A stretch of DNA of 24,505 nt from an uncultured Clostridia bacterium (GTDB taxonomy: Bacteria > Bacillota > Clostridia > Christensenellales > UBA1242). Position numbers and translations under genes: made by a program. The DNA lies in assembly GCA_934772445.1 (NCBI GenBank), contig CAKVMJ010000021.1:1-24505 (forward strand), read 5' to 3'. The notes below the pieces were generated by a model. That model had not been told where the DNA came from. It saw only the letters and a list, made by a program, of their open reading frames with translations, and did not search any database. Shown piece after piece: positions 7,618 to 14,451 of this stretch. The first letter of the stretch is position 1. Each line of letters begins with the position of its first letter.

Positions 7618-7650
7618 AGTGGCATTAAATACGCCACTCTTTTTATTTTC
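7618..7650 (+). terminator. Intrinsic terminator
   Basis: AGTGGC (7618-7623) and GCCACT (7633-7638) with a 9-base loop, then CTTTTTATTTT. Confidence 0.7.
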
Positions 7651-7770
7651 TTAACTTTAAAAATATATGTTTTAAACAAATAAATAATTTCTTTTATCTT
7701 ACATATTTTAATAACAAATTTTAAAATAACTCTAAAAAATATTACATTTATATCTATAAAAACAAATAAT

Positions 7771-8109
7771 TTATTGTATCCAAATAATAGTAACTCCGCT
7801 ATTTAGGTTTCCTAAATCTTTGCTTATTAAAAGTTCTGGAAATTTTGAACACATAAGCCTGTAAGTTTCGTTAGTTTCGCCACATCTCTCACCCTCAATA
7901 AAATCTAAAATTTTATTAAAGTGTTTTAAGCGTTCTAAATCTCTTTTCACTTCTCTTTTTATTAGTCCACCCTCTCCGCTAGAACCATAGCCGTGAATAA
8001 CTAGCAAAACATTTTCGCCCATAGCTCTTTGAATATCTATTTCCTTCTCCATTAAGAAAATTGCATACTCAGAATTAGGCATATCTTTTTTTATATTAAT
8101 AACTTTCAT
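7771..8109 (-). CDS. Short Smr-domain protein
   Basis: 112 residues. The segment VLLVIHGYGSSGEGGLIKRE (about residues 34-53) is the core of an Smr domain (hydrophobic strand, HGxG, then a glycine-rich turn and helix). The end SGVTIIWIQ fits the last strand of the fold. Smr domains nick or bind nucleic acid and form the C-terminus of MutS2; stand-alone short versions are common in Clostridia. It begins three bases after the rsmD stop codon, and its ribosome-binding site (GGTGAG) lies inside the end of rsmD, so the two are translationally linked. Its role is unknown, though the coupling hints at an RNA or ribosome-related task. Confidence 0.7.
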   Translation of the reverse strand: MKVINIKKDMPNSEYAIFLMEKEIDIQRAMGENVLLVIHGYGSSGEGGLIKREVKRDLERLKHFNKILDFIEGERCGETNETYRLMCSKFPELLISKDLGNLNSGVTIIWIQ

Positions 8110-8112
8110 AAC

Positions 8113-8667
8113 CTACTCACCCGCCTTAGATAAATAAGTTACCAAAACTGTACCATACTTCTTTTCATCCACCACGGTAACACCACTAATAGCGGAATAA
8201 TCGAAAGACTCATCTATAGAATGTTCAAAAATTATCAAACCGTTATCTGCAAGCAAATTAAGTTCAGCAATTCTAGCAATTGCTTTTATTCCAAAACCTT
8301 TTTTAAATGGTGGGTCTAAAAAAACGAAATCAAATTGAAGATTATCTTTTGAAAAGTTGGTTAAAGCCTTATTGTAATCAGCCAAATAAAAATTCGGTTT
8401 TGCTTTTACCTTTTCAAAATTTTGCTTAATAACTTTCTCACTTCGCCTATCTGCATCACAAGTATAAACAAGCTTTGCACCTCTGCTTAAAGCCTCTATA
8501 GAAACAGCACCAGTACCAGCAAACAAATCTAAAAAGATGGAATCTTTAATATCCATTTGAATTTTACTAAAAATAGCCTCCCTAACTTTATCTAAAGTTG
8601 GTCGGATATTTTCCTCATCGAAAATTATTAACTTACTACCCTTAAATTTCCCTGCAATAACACGCAT
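8113..8667 (-). CDS. rsmD: 16S rRNA (guanine-966-N2) methyltransferase
   Basis: 184 residues, Rossmann-fold SAM-dependent enzyme that methylates a guanine of 16S rRNA in the assembling 30S subunit. Signatures: MRVIAGKFKG at the N-terminus, RPTLDKVREAIF (22-33), the SAM-binding LDLFAGTGAVSIEALSRGA (46-64) and the catalytic DPPF (118-121). The length is normal. Start: ATG at 8665-8667 after AAAGGA. In many Firmicutes rsmD is followed by coaD; here a short Smr gene takes that place, in the same operon. A promoter is visible at 8691-8719. Confidence 0.93.
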   Translation of the reverse strand: MRVIAGKFKGSKLIIFDEENIRPTLDKVREAIFSKIQMDIKDSIFLDLFAGTGAVSIEALSRGAKLVYTCDADRRSEKVIKQNFEKVKAKPNFYLADYNKALTNFSKDNLQFDFVFLDPPFKKGFGIKAIARIAELNLLADNGLIIFEHSIDESFDYSAISGVTVVDEKKYGTVLVTYLSKAGE

Positions 8668-8690
8668 AATCTAAAATCCTTTCAAAAGAG

Positions 8691-8719
8691 ATTTTAACAT
8701 ATATTATGAATTATCGCAA
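8691..8719 (-). promoter_or_regulatory. Promoter for the rsmD operon
   Basis: Minus strand: TTGCGA (8714-8719), 17 bases, TAAAAT (8691-8696) with an upstream TGT (extended -10). Confidence 0.6.
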
Positions 8720-8805
8720 ATAAATTTATTATCCATAAACCAAGATTTGGGCTTTAAATTAAATACTATGCAAACCTTAAAACTAGCGAAATTAAGGTAT
8801 ATAAT

Positions 8806-9870
8806 CTAAATTATAACCACTTCTGCTCGTATTGAATTAAAACCCAATAAAACCTCGTAATCGCTAGTATTTAAAGCATTTGCATAGCACTCTAAATTTA
8901 TATGGTTTCCTAATATTTCAACATCATCTAATATATTTACATTCATTCCTGTAACATCTAAAAAACATACATCCATACAAACCCTACCCACCACACAAGC
9001 TTCTTTTCCTTTTATATAGAGTTTGAAATTATTGCTAAGCCTTCTTGAAAAACCATCAGCATAGCCGATAGACACCACCGCAATTTTAGTTTTCTTATTC
9101 GCTTTAAAAGTTCTATCATATCCTAAGGTTTCACCCTTATTCAAAGTTAGAATATTAACCACTTTTGCCTTAATAGATAAAATTGGTTTCAACCCAAAAG
9201 AATTACACTCCATACCATATAGAGAAAATCCAACTCTAACCATCTGCTCCATAGATATATCCTTATTCAAGGTTGCATAAGAATTTGAACAATGGTAAAT
9301 AACACCATCACCCCAAAGTTTTTTAACCTTCTCAAAATTAGATAGTTGGTAATCTATATAGTCTAAGTCTTTAGATTTGGTTGCGAAATGTGTATAAATA
9401 CCAATAATATTTAAGTTATTTTTAACGCATAGTTTTTTTATGGATTTTATTTCATTTGGTCTTACTCCAAATCTATTAAGTCCTGTGTTTACCTGCAGAT
9501 GAAAAGATAGGCTAGATAAGTTTAAATCTTTAGATAATTGAATTAAATCTAAAATATATTGTTTGCTAGGAATAGAAAGAATAAGGTTATATTTTATAGC
9601 ATAATCTATTTGGCTTAAAGGCGTGTGGCCTAAAATAAGAATAGGGTTTTTACTATCTAAATTCCTAAGTTCAATTCCTTCTTTTAAGTTCGCAACTGCA
9701 TAATAATCCGCAAAACTTGAAATTAGAGGCTGTATGTTCTTTATCCCAATACCATAAGCATTCGCTTTAATCACAACACAAAACTTTTTATTTCCAATTT
9801 TATTCTTTATAACTTTTAAATTATTAATTAAATTTCCTTTGTTTATTTCTTTTATTATTAAATTATCCAT
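8806..9870 (-). CDS. alr: Alanine racemase
   Basis: PLP enzyme converting L-alanine to D-alanine for peptidoglycan. VIKANAYGIG (33-42) carries the PLP lysine (K35). HLQVNTGLNRFG and the substrate-side LGYDRTF (around residue 250) hold the other conserved positions. VGRVCMDVCFLDV keeps the Met-Asp pair of the active-site entrance. The length (354) is slightly short of the usual 370-390, and the usual C-terminal YE(I/L)Lxxxxxxxxrxy end is kept in drifted form as YEVLLGFNSIRAEVV. Start: ATG 9868-9870. No Shine-Dalgarno is visible; a TATAAC ends six bases before the ATG, so a leaderless start is possible, but no good -35 exists. Single gene. Confidence 0.92.
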   Translation of the reverse strand: MDNLIIKEINKGNLINNLKVIKNKIGNKKFCVVIKANAYGIGIKNIQPLISSFADYYAVANLKEGIELRNLDSKNPILILGHTPLSQIDYAIKYNLILSIPSKQYILDLIQLSKDLNLSSLSFHLQVNTGLNRFGVRPNEIKSIKKLCVKNNLNIIGIYTHFATKSKDLDYIDYQLSNFEKVKKLWGDGVIYHCSNSYATLNKDISMEQMVRVGFSLYGMECNSFGLKPILSIKAKVVNILTLNKGETLGYDRTFKANKKTKIAVVSIGYADGFSRRLSNNFKLYIKGKEACVVGRVCMDVCFLDVTGMNVNILDDVEILGNHINLECYANALNTSDYEVLLGFNSIRAEVVII

Positions 9871-9906
9871 ATTTAAGTTATATGATTTAACTCTTTTTAT
9901 AGTGAT

Positions 9907-9936
9907 AAAAATAAGAGCAAATCTGCTCCTATTTTT
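9907..9936 (-). terminator. Bidirectional hairpin between alr and the LRR remnant
   Basis: AAAAATA-GAGCA pairs with TGCTC-TATTTTT with one mismatch. On the minus strand it follows the LRR remnant stop by 18 bases and ends in T. It would also stop plus-strand transcripts. Confidence 0.65.
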
Positions 9937-9953
9937 CTAATATTAAATTGATT

Positions 9954-10493
9954 TTATAACGCATCAAATTGCGCTCGTGTATATCCCCAAGTGACATTTA
10001 GTTGGTTTAAACTATCGTAATAATTCCAATAATCTCCCCAACCGCTTGGTTTACTGCTTGCTTCACAGTAGATTTGAAGAGTGGAATTATTCCCAGCGAA
10101 AATAGATTTTAATGCTTCAGAAGATATTATAGTTTGAACAGATTTAGGAATAAAAATTTTTAATAACTTGCCACAATTAGCAAACGCTTGTTCTGCAATA
10201 GATTCAACAGTATTAGGAATTGTAATCTTTGAAATATATCCACACCAATTAAAAGCAAGACTATCTATTTTCTTTACACCACTTGGTATATCTAATTCTA
10301 TAATACTATCACCAGCAAAAGCTGCATAACCTATCGTTTCAATACTTGAAGGAATAATAGTAGTTTTGCAACCTTGAATTAATGTGTTAGTTTCAGTTTG
10401 AATTATTGCATTACAATTATTTCGGCTATCATACTTAGTGTTTCCACCTAAAACTGTTATACTAGTTACTCCAGCAGGAAAAGCTAGAAGATA
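9954..10493 (-). pseudogene. 5'-truncated BspA-type leucine-rich-repeat surface protein
   Basis: An open minus-strand frame with no start codon of any kind before the previous in-frame stop. Translation gives repeats of the LRR_5/BspA type: IPSSIETIGYAAFAG, IPSGVKKIDSLAFNWCG, IPNTVESIAEQAFANCG and IPKSVQTI. It then has the typical C-terminal cap IYCEASSKPSGW and ends WGYTRAQFDAL. Whole proteins of this type are large exported adhesins. Here only about 175 residues of the C-terminal end remain, with no signal peptide or anchor. The break falls right at the terminator hairpin at 10493-10522, so nothing upstream could supply a start. It is a remnant of a deleted gene, or a silent cassette. The frame has no internal stop, so the loss looks recent. 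Confidence 0.75.
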
Positions 10494-10522
10494 AAAAAAA
10501 ATCCTTTGTAGGATTTTTTTTT
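10493..10522 (-). terminator. Bidirectional terminator after dut
   Basis: Perfect inverted repeat AAAATCC...GGATTTT with loop TTTGTA (10505-10510), flanked by nine A on one side and nine T on the other. It works in both directions and lies about 57 bases after the dut stop. Confidence 0.75.
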
Positions 10523-10578
10523 GTTTACAAATTTAATTTATATGTAATATCTAATGATGTTAGGTTAATTTAATCATC

Positions 10579-11031
10579 TTATTTAACGGTACTACCAAAA
10601 CCGCCAACGCGAACATTTTCGCTTACCACATCATCATCTGTTAGTAAGTATTTCATAAAAATGCCCTGACCGATTTTATCTCCAACTTTTATTATGTAAT
10701 CATCTTTAGACATATTAATAAGTCTGAAGGCGAAATTGCCATCATTACTAATATTCCCATAATAATCGCTATCAATAATCCCGATACCATTAGCAAGCCT
10801 TATTCCCTTTTTACCCATTCCACTAGTTGTACATAAAAGCAAAAATTCATCTTCTAAAAATTTTGCCTTTAAATTTGTCCAAATCATAACAACATCTCCT
10901 GCCTTGATTGTAATATCAATTGGCGAAAAAATATCGTAACCCGCAGAGAACTTGGTGGCTCTAAACGGCATCTTAACAGGATTATTGTTATATTGCATTG
11001 CAGAATCTTTAACTTGTTCAAACTTTCTCAT
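10579..11031 (-). CDS. dut: dUTP diphosphatase (trimeric dUTPase)
   Basis: 150 residues. Hydrolyses dUTP to dUMP, keeping uracil out of DNA. Motif 1 is SAGYDIFSP (29-37), motif 3 NGIGIIDSDYYG (81-92), and the C-terminal motif 5 RVGGFGST (141-148), which closes over the active site. Motif 2, normally RSG/RSS-L, reads TTSGMGKKG (68-76): the arginine is replaced by threonine while the serine stays. I chose ATG 11029-11031 rather than a start 17 codons upstream because a full AGGAGGG precedes it and a promoter at 11051-11079 would otherwise fall inside the gene. Downstream of spo0A in the same direction, but with its own promoter. Identity is good; activity with the altered motif 2 is less certain. 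Confidence 0.88.
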   Translation of the reverse strand: MRKFEQVKDSAMQYNNNPVKMPFRATKFSAGYDIFSPIDITIKAGDVVMIWTNLKAKFLEDEFLLLCTTSGMGKKGIRLANGIGIIDSDYYGNISNDGNFAFRLINMSKDDYIIKVGDKIGQGIFMKYLLTDDDVVSENVRVGGFGSTVK

Positions 11032-11050
11032 ATAGCCCTCCTTTAAGGTT

Positions 11051-11079
11051 ATATTAACAAGTTTGAATAAGTTTGTCAA
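11051..11079 (-). promoter_or_regulatory. Promoter for dut
   Basis: Minus strand: TTGACA (11074-11079), 17 bases, TAATAT (11051-11056) with an upstream TGT. Close to consensus, lying between the spo0A stop and the dut ribosome-binding site. Confidence 0.75.
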
Positions 11080-11089
11080 CAAAATGCTC

Positions 11090-11881
11090 TTAAGCGCCTT
11101 CTATTAACATTTTGTCGGCAACAAGCGCTATAAATTCTCCGTTTGTTGGCTTTTCGTTATTGCTATAAACTTTAACTCCAAATAGAGTGTTGATATTTTC
11201 AATCTTACCCCTATTCCAAGCCACTTCTATAGCGTGTCTGATAGCTCTTTCAACTTTGCTTGCGCTCGTTTCAAATCTTTCCGCAATACTTGGATACAAT
11301 TTCTTTGTTATGCTATTAATGATTTCTGGATTTTCGATAGCCATTTTTATAGCTTCTCTTAAAAATTGATAACCCTTAATATGTGCCGGTATTCCAACGG
11401 TTATAAAAATATTAGTAATTTTTCCATCTAATTGTTTGTATTTTGTTAATTCATTATTGTTCTTCGGCTTTGAAACATTCTCCTCTTGATTGAAAACAAA
11501 ATTAAAGTCAATCAAGTTCTTTATCCTTTCAATTAGATATTCTGGTTTGTAAGGCTTAATTATATAGTAATCAGCTCCCTCACTAAAAGCCTTTTGTACA
11601 AATCCCTCACCACTTAGTGCGGATAATACTAAAACTTTAACATTTGAATTTAAAGATTTTAATTTCTTTATCAATTCAAATCCATCACCGTTTTGCAAGA
11701 TTAGTTCCATAACAACTAAGTCAATTTTGTTTAAGGCAACATAATCTGGCACTTCCTCTGCATTAGCAAAGATTTTTTCCACTTTTAGTTTCTCATCTGT
11801 TTCAATCACATTTTTTAGTTCTCTTGCATCTTTGTCGTTAGACTCTAAGATAACAATTTTTGAATAATCATCTTTATTCAT
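11090..11881 (-). CDS. spo0A: Spo0A, master regulator of sporulation, with altered receiver site
   Basis: 263 residues: receiver domain (about 8-125), a linker, and the Spo0A-specific DNA-binding domain (about 150-262) with SASKVERAIRHAIEVAWNRG (206-225), the diagnostic recognition helix. The C-terminal domain is well kept (KLYPSIAERF, KPTNGEFIALVADKM). The receiver is odd. Where Spo0A has the phosphorylated Asp (VLVLDIIMP in Bacillus), this protein has VVMELIL, so E59 replaces it. The Asp-Asp acidic pocket is E13-S14. The conserved Thr/Ser (S87) and Lys (K109, IIKPY) remain. Glu at this site often mimics the phosphorylated form, so activity may not depend on a phosphorelay; this is inference. 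Start: ATG 11879-11881, five bases after GGAGAG; a GTG one codon earlier is too close. spoIVB, its usual upstream neighbour, is absent. Confidence 0.95.
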   Translation of the reverse strand: MNKDDYSKIVILESNDKDARELKNVIETDEKLKVEKIFANAEEVPDYVALNKIDLVVMELILQNGDGFELIKKLKSLNSNVKVLVLSALSGEGFVQKAFSEGADYYIIKPYKPEYLIERIKNLIDFNFVFNQEENVSKPKNNNELTKYKQLDGKITNIFITVGIPAHIKGYQFLREAIKMAIENPEIINSITKKLYPSIAERFETSASKVERAIRHAIEVAWNRGKIENINTLFGVKVYSNNEKPTNGEFIALVADKMLIEGA

Positions 11882-11910
11882 CACATCTCTCCAAACTTAT
11901 TTTTTTTTTA

Positions 11911-11960
11911 TGGTATTCGGCTCATCTCCCGTTCAAGCCTCGAACATTTCTATGATACCA
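11911..11960 (-). promoter_or_regulatory. Structured leader upstream of spo0A
   Basis: On the minus strand TGGTAT (11955-11960) pairs with ATACCA (11911-11916). Inside, TTC-GAGGCT type arms (GAA 11942-11944, AGCC 11936-11939 in plus coordinates) pair with GGCT and TTC at 11917-11922, with a small bulge and a 13-base loop. It is followed by an A tract, not T, so it is not a terminator of spo0A transcripts. The hairpin ends about 20 bases before the spo0A Shine-Dalgarno. It matches no riboswitch class I know; it may be a regulatory 5' UTR or an operator. Confidence 0.4.
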
Positions 11961-12231
11961 AACCCCCAGTTAAAAAACAATGATATGAAATTGAAAAGAA
12001 TTGATGTTTATCTCCTTTTATGTGTAAAAATGGAAGAATTTGTATAATATCGTGAAAAAATGTATAAAATTTCCTCGAACATTTAAAATTTAGCAAAAAA
12101 TACATTAATTTAAATAACTTCTAACAAATTTAACTAATATTAACTAATCTAATACTATTCAAGCAGATAACCTAATATATTTCATAATTAAAAACTAAAT
12201 TGACAAAATTTATATTAAAACTAGATTTATC
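11961..12231. other. AT-rich intergenic region between spo0A and the radical SAM gene
   Basis: No convincing gene. It holds the second copy (12073-12084) of the 12-mer CCTCGAACATTT, whose first copy is in the spo0A leader hairpin (11938-11949). On the minus strand AGGAAATT after the second copy is reminiscent of a sigma-H -35, but no matching -10 (GAAT) stands at the right distance. TATTATAC-type sequences near 12040-12050 could serve as a sigma-A -10 for spo0A. Confidence 0.4.
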
Positions 12232-12259
12232 TTGACAATATATGACTATTTTATATATT
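12232..12259 (+). promoter_or_regulatory. Promoter for the radical SAM gene
   Basis: TTGACA (12232-12237), 16 bases, TATATT (12254-12259). A second, weaker TTGACA is at 12200-12205. Confidence 0.5.
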
Positions 12260-12283
12260 ATAATTTATATAGGAAATATGATT

Positions 12284-13174
12284 ATGAGTTATTGCGATAT
12301 ATGCCCTAGGAATTGCAAGGTTGAAAGAAATTCAACTTGTGGTTTTTGTGGGGCTTCAAACACTTTAAAAATTGCTAAAGTTATGGTTCATCATTGGGAA
12401 GAACCTATAATTAGCGGAACTAATGGTAGCGGAGCTATATTTTTTTCACACTGCAATTTAAAATGTATTTTTTGCCAAAATTACAAAATTAGTACTTTAG
12501 GCAAAGGTAAAGAAACCACAATTGAGGCTTTAGTTGATATATTTAAACAATTAGAAGCTAAAAATGTTCATAATATAAATTTAGTTTCACCAACGCAATA
12601 TTCAGAACAAATTATAACCGCACTAAAGATATATAAGCCTAAAATTCCAATTGTTTGGAATAGCAATGGCTATGAAAGCGTGGAAACACTTAAGAAATTG
12701 GAAGGTTTAGTGGATATTTATCTTTGTGATTTTAAATATTTTGATAACAACCTTGCTAAAAAGTATTCAAAAGCAGATAACTATTCCGAAATTTGCCAAG
12801 AAGCCCTAAAAGAGATGAAAAGGCAACAACCTAAAAATATTATTGAAAATAACATAATGAAAAAAGGTTTAATCGTAAGACACTTAGTTATGCCTCATTA
12901 CTCTAGTGATAGCATTAAAATAATTGATTGGATTTATAATAACCTTGGTAAGGATACCATTATTTCATTAATGTGTCAATATACCCCTCTTGATTTAAAA
13001 GAAGTTAAATTAGATAAATATCTTTCAAAACCATTAAAACCAATTGAATATAAAAGGGTTTTAAATTTTATGGAAGAAAAGAATTTTGATTTTGGTTATA
13101 AGCAAAGTTTTGAAAGTGTTAGCGAATCATTTATTCCAGATTTTGATGAAACAGATAGTGAATTTAAGTTTTAA
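12284..13174 (+). CDS. Radical SAM protein of the PflX/COG1313 type
   Basis: 296 residues. The SAM-cleaving 4Fe-4S cluster motif CNLKCIFC (C57, C61, C64; CxxxCxxC) is followed by QN as in pyruvate formate-lyase activase-like proteins. The N-terminus has extra cysteines, C4-x2-C7-x3-C11 and C19-x2-C22 (CDICPRNCK, TCGFCG), a pattern of the PflX group, probably a second metal site. Further marks are VSPTQYSEQI, WNSNGYES, VDIYLCDFKYF, and LIVRHLVMPHY, the typical C-terminal strand. Substrate unknown; activation of a glycyl-radical enzyme is only suggested by similarity. Start: ATG 12284 has AGGA at 12271-12274 at nine bases. An upstream in-frame ATG at 12242 would add 14 hydrophobic residues and lies inside the promoter, so I rejected it. 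Confidence 0.85.
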   Translation: MSYCDICPRNCKVERNSTCGFCGASNTLKIAKVMVHHWEEPIISGTNGSGAIFFSHCNLKCIFCQNYKISTLGKGKETTIEALVDIFKQLEAKNVHNINLVSPTQYSEQIITALKIYKPKIPIVWNSNGYESVETLKKLEGLVDIYLCDFKYFDNNLAKKYSKADNYSEICQEALKEMKRQQPKNIIENNIMKKGLIVRHLVMPHYSSDSIKIIDWIYNNLGKDTIISLMCQYTPLDLKEVKLDKYLSKPLKPIEYKRVLNFMEEKNFDFGYKQSFESVSESFIPDFDETDSEFKF

Positions 13175-13193
13175 TGAATAATTACTAATAATA

Positions 13194-13211
13194 TTGTATA
13201 AATATTAACAA
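13194..13211 (+). promoter_or_regulatory. Rex-like palindrome
   Basis: TTGTATAAATATTAACAA agrees with the Rex operator TTGTTAAnnnnTTAACAA except at the two bases T5-A6. It is part of a longer inverted repeat, ATATTGT (13191-13197) with ACAATAT (13208-13214). It lies between the radical SAM gene and the phosphodiesterase. Could be chance in such AT-rich sequence. Confidence 0.25.
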
Positions 13212-13263
13212 TATATAGTCAATGATGGCATTTTAAGTAATATTTATGCAAATAAGGAGAAAT

Positions 13264-13722
13264 ATGAAGTATTTAATTTTAAGTGATAGTCACGGAAATA
13301 TAGAAAATTTAGAGTTTGCAATAAAAAATTCAGCTTATGATAAAATCTTATTTCTAGGCGATGGATTAAAAGATTTAAAATATTTTAATGATTATGAAAT
13401 TGAAGCTGTAAAAGGCAATTGCGATTATTTTATAGACTATGCCGAAGATAAAACAATAAAAGATGGAAATCATACTATATTTTTAACCCACGGCCATAGA
13501 TATGGTGCTAAATATTCTTTAGATGGATTAATAGATAAAGCTAAAGAAATTGGTGCTGATATTGTTTGCTTTGGTCACACTCATAAGTTTATAGACACAG
13601 AAAAAGATGGTATTAGGCTTATCAACGCAGGTTCTATTGGTTCTGATAAACCTTGTTCGTTTGCACTTATGAAAGTTAGCGATAAAACTATAGATGTAAC
13701 CCAAATTCCGCTTTATCATTAA
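13264..13722 (+). CDS. YfcE/MJ0936-family metallophosphoesterase
   Basis: 152 residues, a compact calcineurin-like phosphodiesterase with a two-metal site. Metal-ligand motifs in order: DSHGN (8-12), FLGDG (30-34), VKGNCD (about 57-62), LTHGHRYG (about 79-86) and FGHTHKF (about 108-114), then LINAGSIG. The family hydrolyses phosphodiesters in vitro; the natural substrate is usually unknown. In many Firmicutes this gene follows rph and the RdgB-type nucleoside triphosphatase, which are not here. Start: ATG 13264 with AAGGAGA at 13254-13260; an in-frame ATG at 13246 precedes the ribosome-binding site and is unlikely. No terminator seen after it. Confidence 0.88.
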   Translation: MKYLILSDSHGNIENLEFAIKNSAYDKILFLGDGLKDLKYFNDYEIEAVKGNCDYFIDYAEDKTIKDGNHTIFLTHGHRYGAKYSLDGLIDKAKEIGADIVCFGHTHKFIDTEKDGIRLINAGSIGSDKPCSFALMKVSDKTIDVTQIPLYH

Positions 13723-13779
13723 AAAAACTAGAAAATTTAAAAAAATATTCAAATATATGAAGAATTTTATAAAAAATTG

Positions 13780-13808
13780 TTGACAAACTCAAGCCTATAT
13801 GCTATTAT
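13780..13808 (+). promoter_or_regulatory. Strong promoter of the tRNA cluster
   Basis: TTGACA (13780-13785), 17 bases, TATTAT (13803-13808), about 22 bases before the first tRNA start, as expected for stable RNA. Confidence 0.8.
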
Positions 13809-13836
13809 TAACTTGCGTTTTGTAAACTAGTTTTGT

Positions 13837-13910
13837 GCGGGTGTAGCACAATGGTAGTGCTCCAGCCTTCCAAGCTGGCTGCGTGGGTCCGATTCCCATC
13901 ACCCGCTCCA
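13837..13910 (+). tRNA. tRNA-Gly (UCC)
   Basis: Acceptor GCGGGTG/CACCCGC, discriminator T, encoded CCA; anticodon TCC in CTTCCAA; T-loop GGTCCGATTCC. First gene of a six-tRNA operon. Confidence 0.95.
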
Positions 13911-13982
13911 TAAAATTACTTGCTAAATTATACCCGCTTTAATTCACTAGGTTAAAGCTATTACAATGGGCTTTTAAAACTT

Positions 13983-14059
13983 GCGCCAGTAGCTCAGTTG
14001 GATAGAGCACCGCCCTTCTAAGGCGGGGGTCAGGGGTTCGAATCCCTTCTGGCGTACCA
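13983..14059 (+). tRNA. tRNA-Arg (UCU)
   Basis: Acceptor GCGCCAG/CTGGCGT (one G-U), discriminator A, encoded CCA; anticodon TCT in CTTCTAA; T-loop GGTTCGAATCC. Confidence 0.95.
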
Positions 14060-14065
14060 TTTTAT

Positions 14066-14142
14066 GGTGGATATAGTTCAGCTGGTAGAGCGCCAGATTG
14101 TGGCTCTGGAAGTCGTGGGTTCGAGTCCCACTATTCACCCCA
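14066..14142 (+). tRNA. tRNA-His (GUG)
   Basis: Anticodon GTG in TTGTGGC; acceptor GTGGATA/TATTCAC with the extra 5' G (14066) facing C73, the identity element of tRNA-His; encoded CCA. Confidence 0.94.
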
Positions 14143-14151
14143 ATTTTATAT

Positions 14152-14227
14152 GACTCATTAGCTCAGATGGTAGAGCACATGACTTTTAATCATGGTGTCC
14201 CGGGTTCGACTCCCGGATGGGTCACCA
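14152..14227 (+). tRNA. tRNA-Lys (UUU)
   Basis: Anticodon TTT in CTTTTAA; acceptor GACTCAT/ATGGGTC with a G-U pair; discriminator A; encoded CCA. Confidence 0.95.
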
Positions 14228-14235
14228 ACAATTAT

Positions 14236-14318
14236 GCGGATGTGGCGAAATTGGCAGACGCGCCAGACTTAGGATCTGGTTCGAAAGAGTGGGGGTTCAA
14301 GTCCTCTCATCCGCACCA
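14236..14318 (+). tRNA. tRNA-Leu (UAG)
   Basis: Type II tRNA with long variable arm (83 nt), anticodon TAG in CTTAGGA, acceptor GCGGATG/CATCCGC, discriminator A, encoded CCA. Confidence 0.95.
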
Positions 14319-14322
14319 ATTT

Positions 14323-14363
14323 AGGCTATGTCAAATGAAAATTTTTGCAACTTAGCCTTTTTT
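14323..14363 (+). terminator. Possible attenuating hairpin inside the tRNA operon
   Basis: AGGCTA (14323-14328) pairs with TAGCCT (14353-14358), followed by a run of six T. The loop is long (24 bases) and the stem short, so termination before tRNA-Gln is probably partial. Confidence 0.45.
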
Positions 14364-14372
14364 GTTAAGTAT

Positions 14373-14447
14373 TGGGGCGTAGCCAAGTGGTAAGGCACGA
14401 GACTTTGACTCTCGCATTCGTAGGTTCAAATCCTGCCGTCCCAGCCA
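14373..14447 (+). tRNA. tRNA-Gln (UUG)
   Basis: Acceptor TGGGGCG/CGTCCCA with a G-U pair, discriminator G, encoded CCA; anticodon TTG in CTTTGAC. Last of the cluster. Confidence 0.95.
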
Positions 14448-14451
14448 AAAT

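Noticed and set aside
7651..7770. Possible gene or RNA in the AT-rich gap before the Smr gene
   Set aside because: No frame with a start and ribosome-binding site, no stable hairpin and no convincing promoter.
11884..11954. Spo0A leader as a terminator or a known riboswitch
   Set aside because: The hairpin is followed by A on the spo0A strand, not T, and conserved cores of the purine, c-di-GMP, THF, preQ1 and fluoride classes are absent.
12242..12283. Upstream ATG for the radical SAM gene
   Set aside because: It adds a hydrophobic stretch not seen in the family, overlaps the promoter, and the AGGA site serves the ATG at 12284.
14098..14355. 85-codon open frame on the plus strand
   Set aside because: It runs through tRNA-His, tRNA-Lys and tRNA-Leu; the tRNAs explain the sequence.
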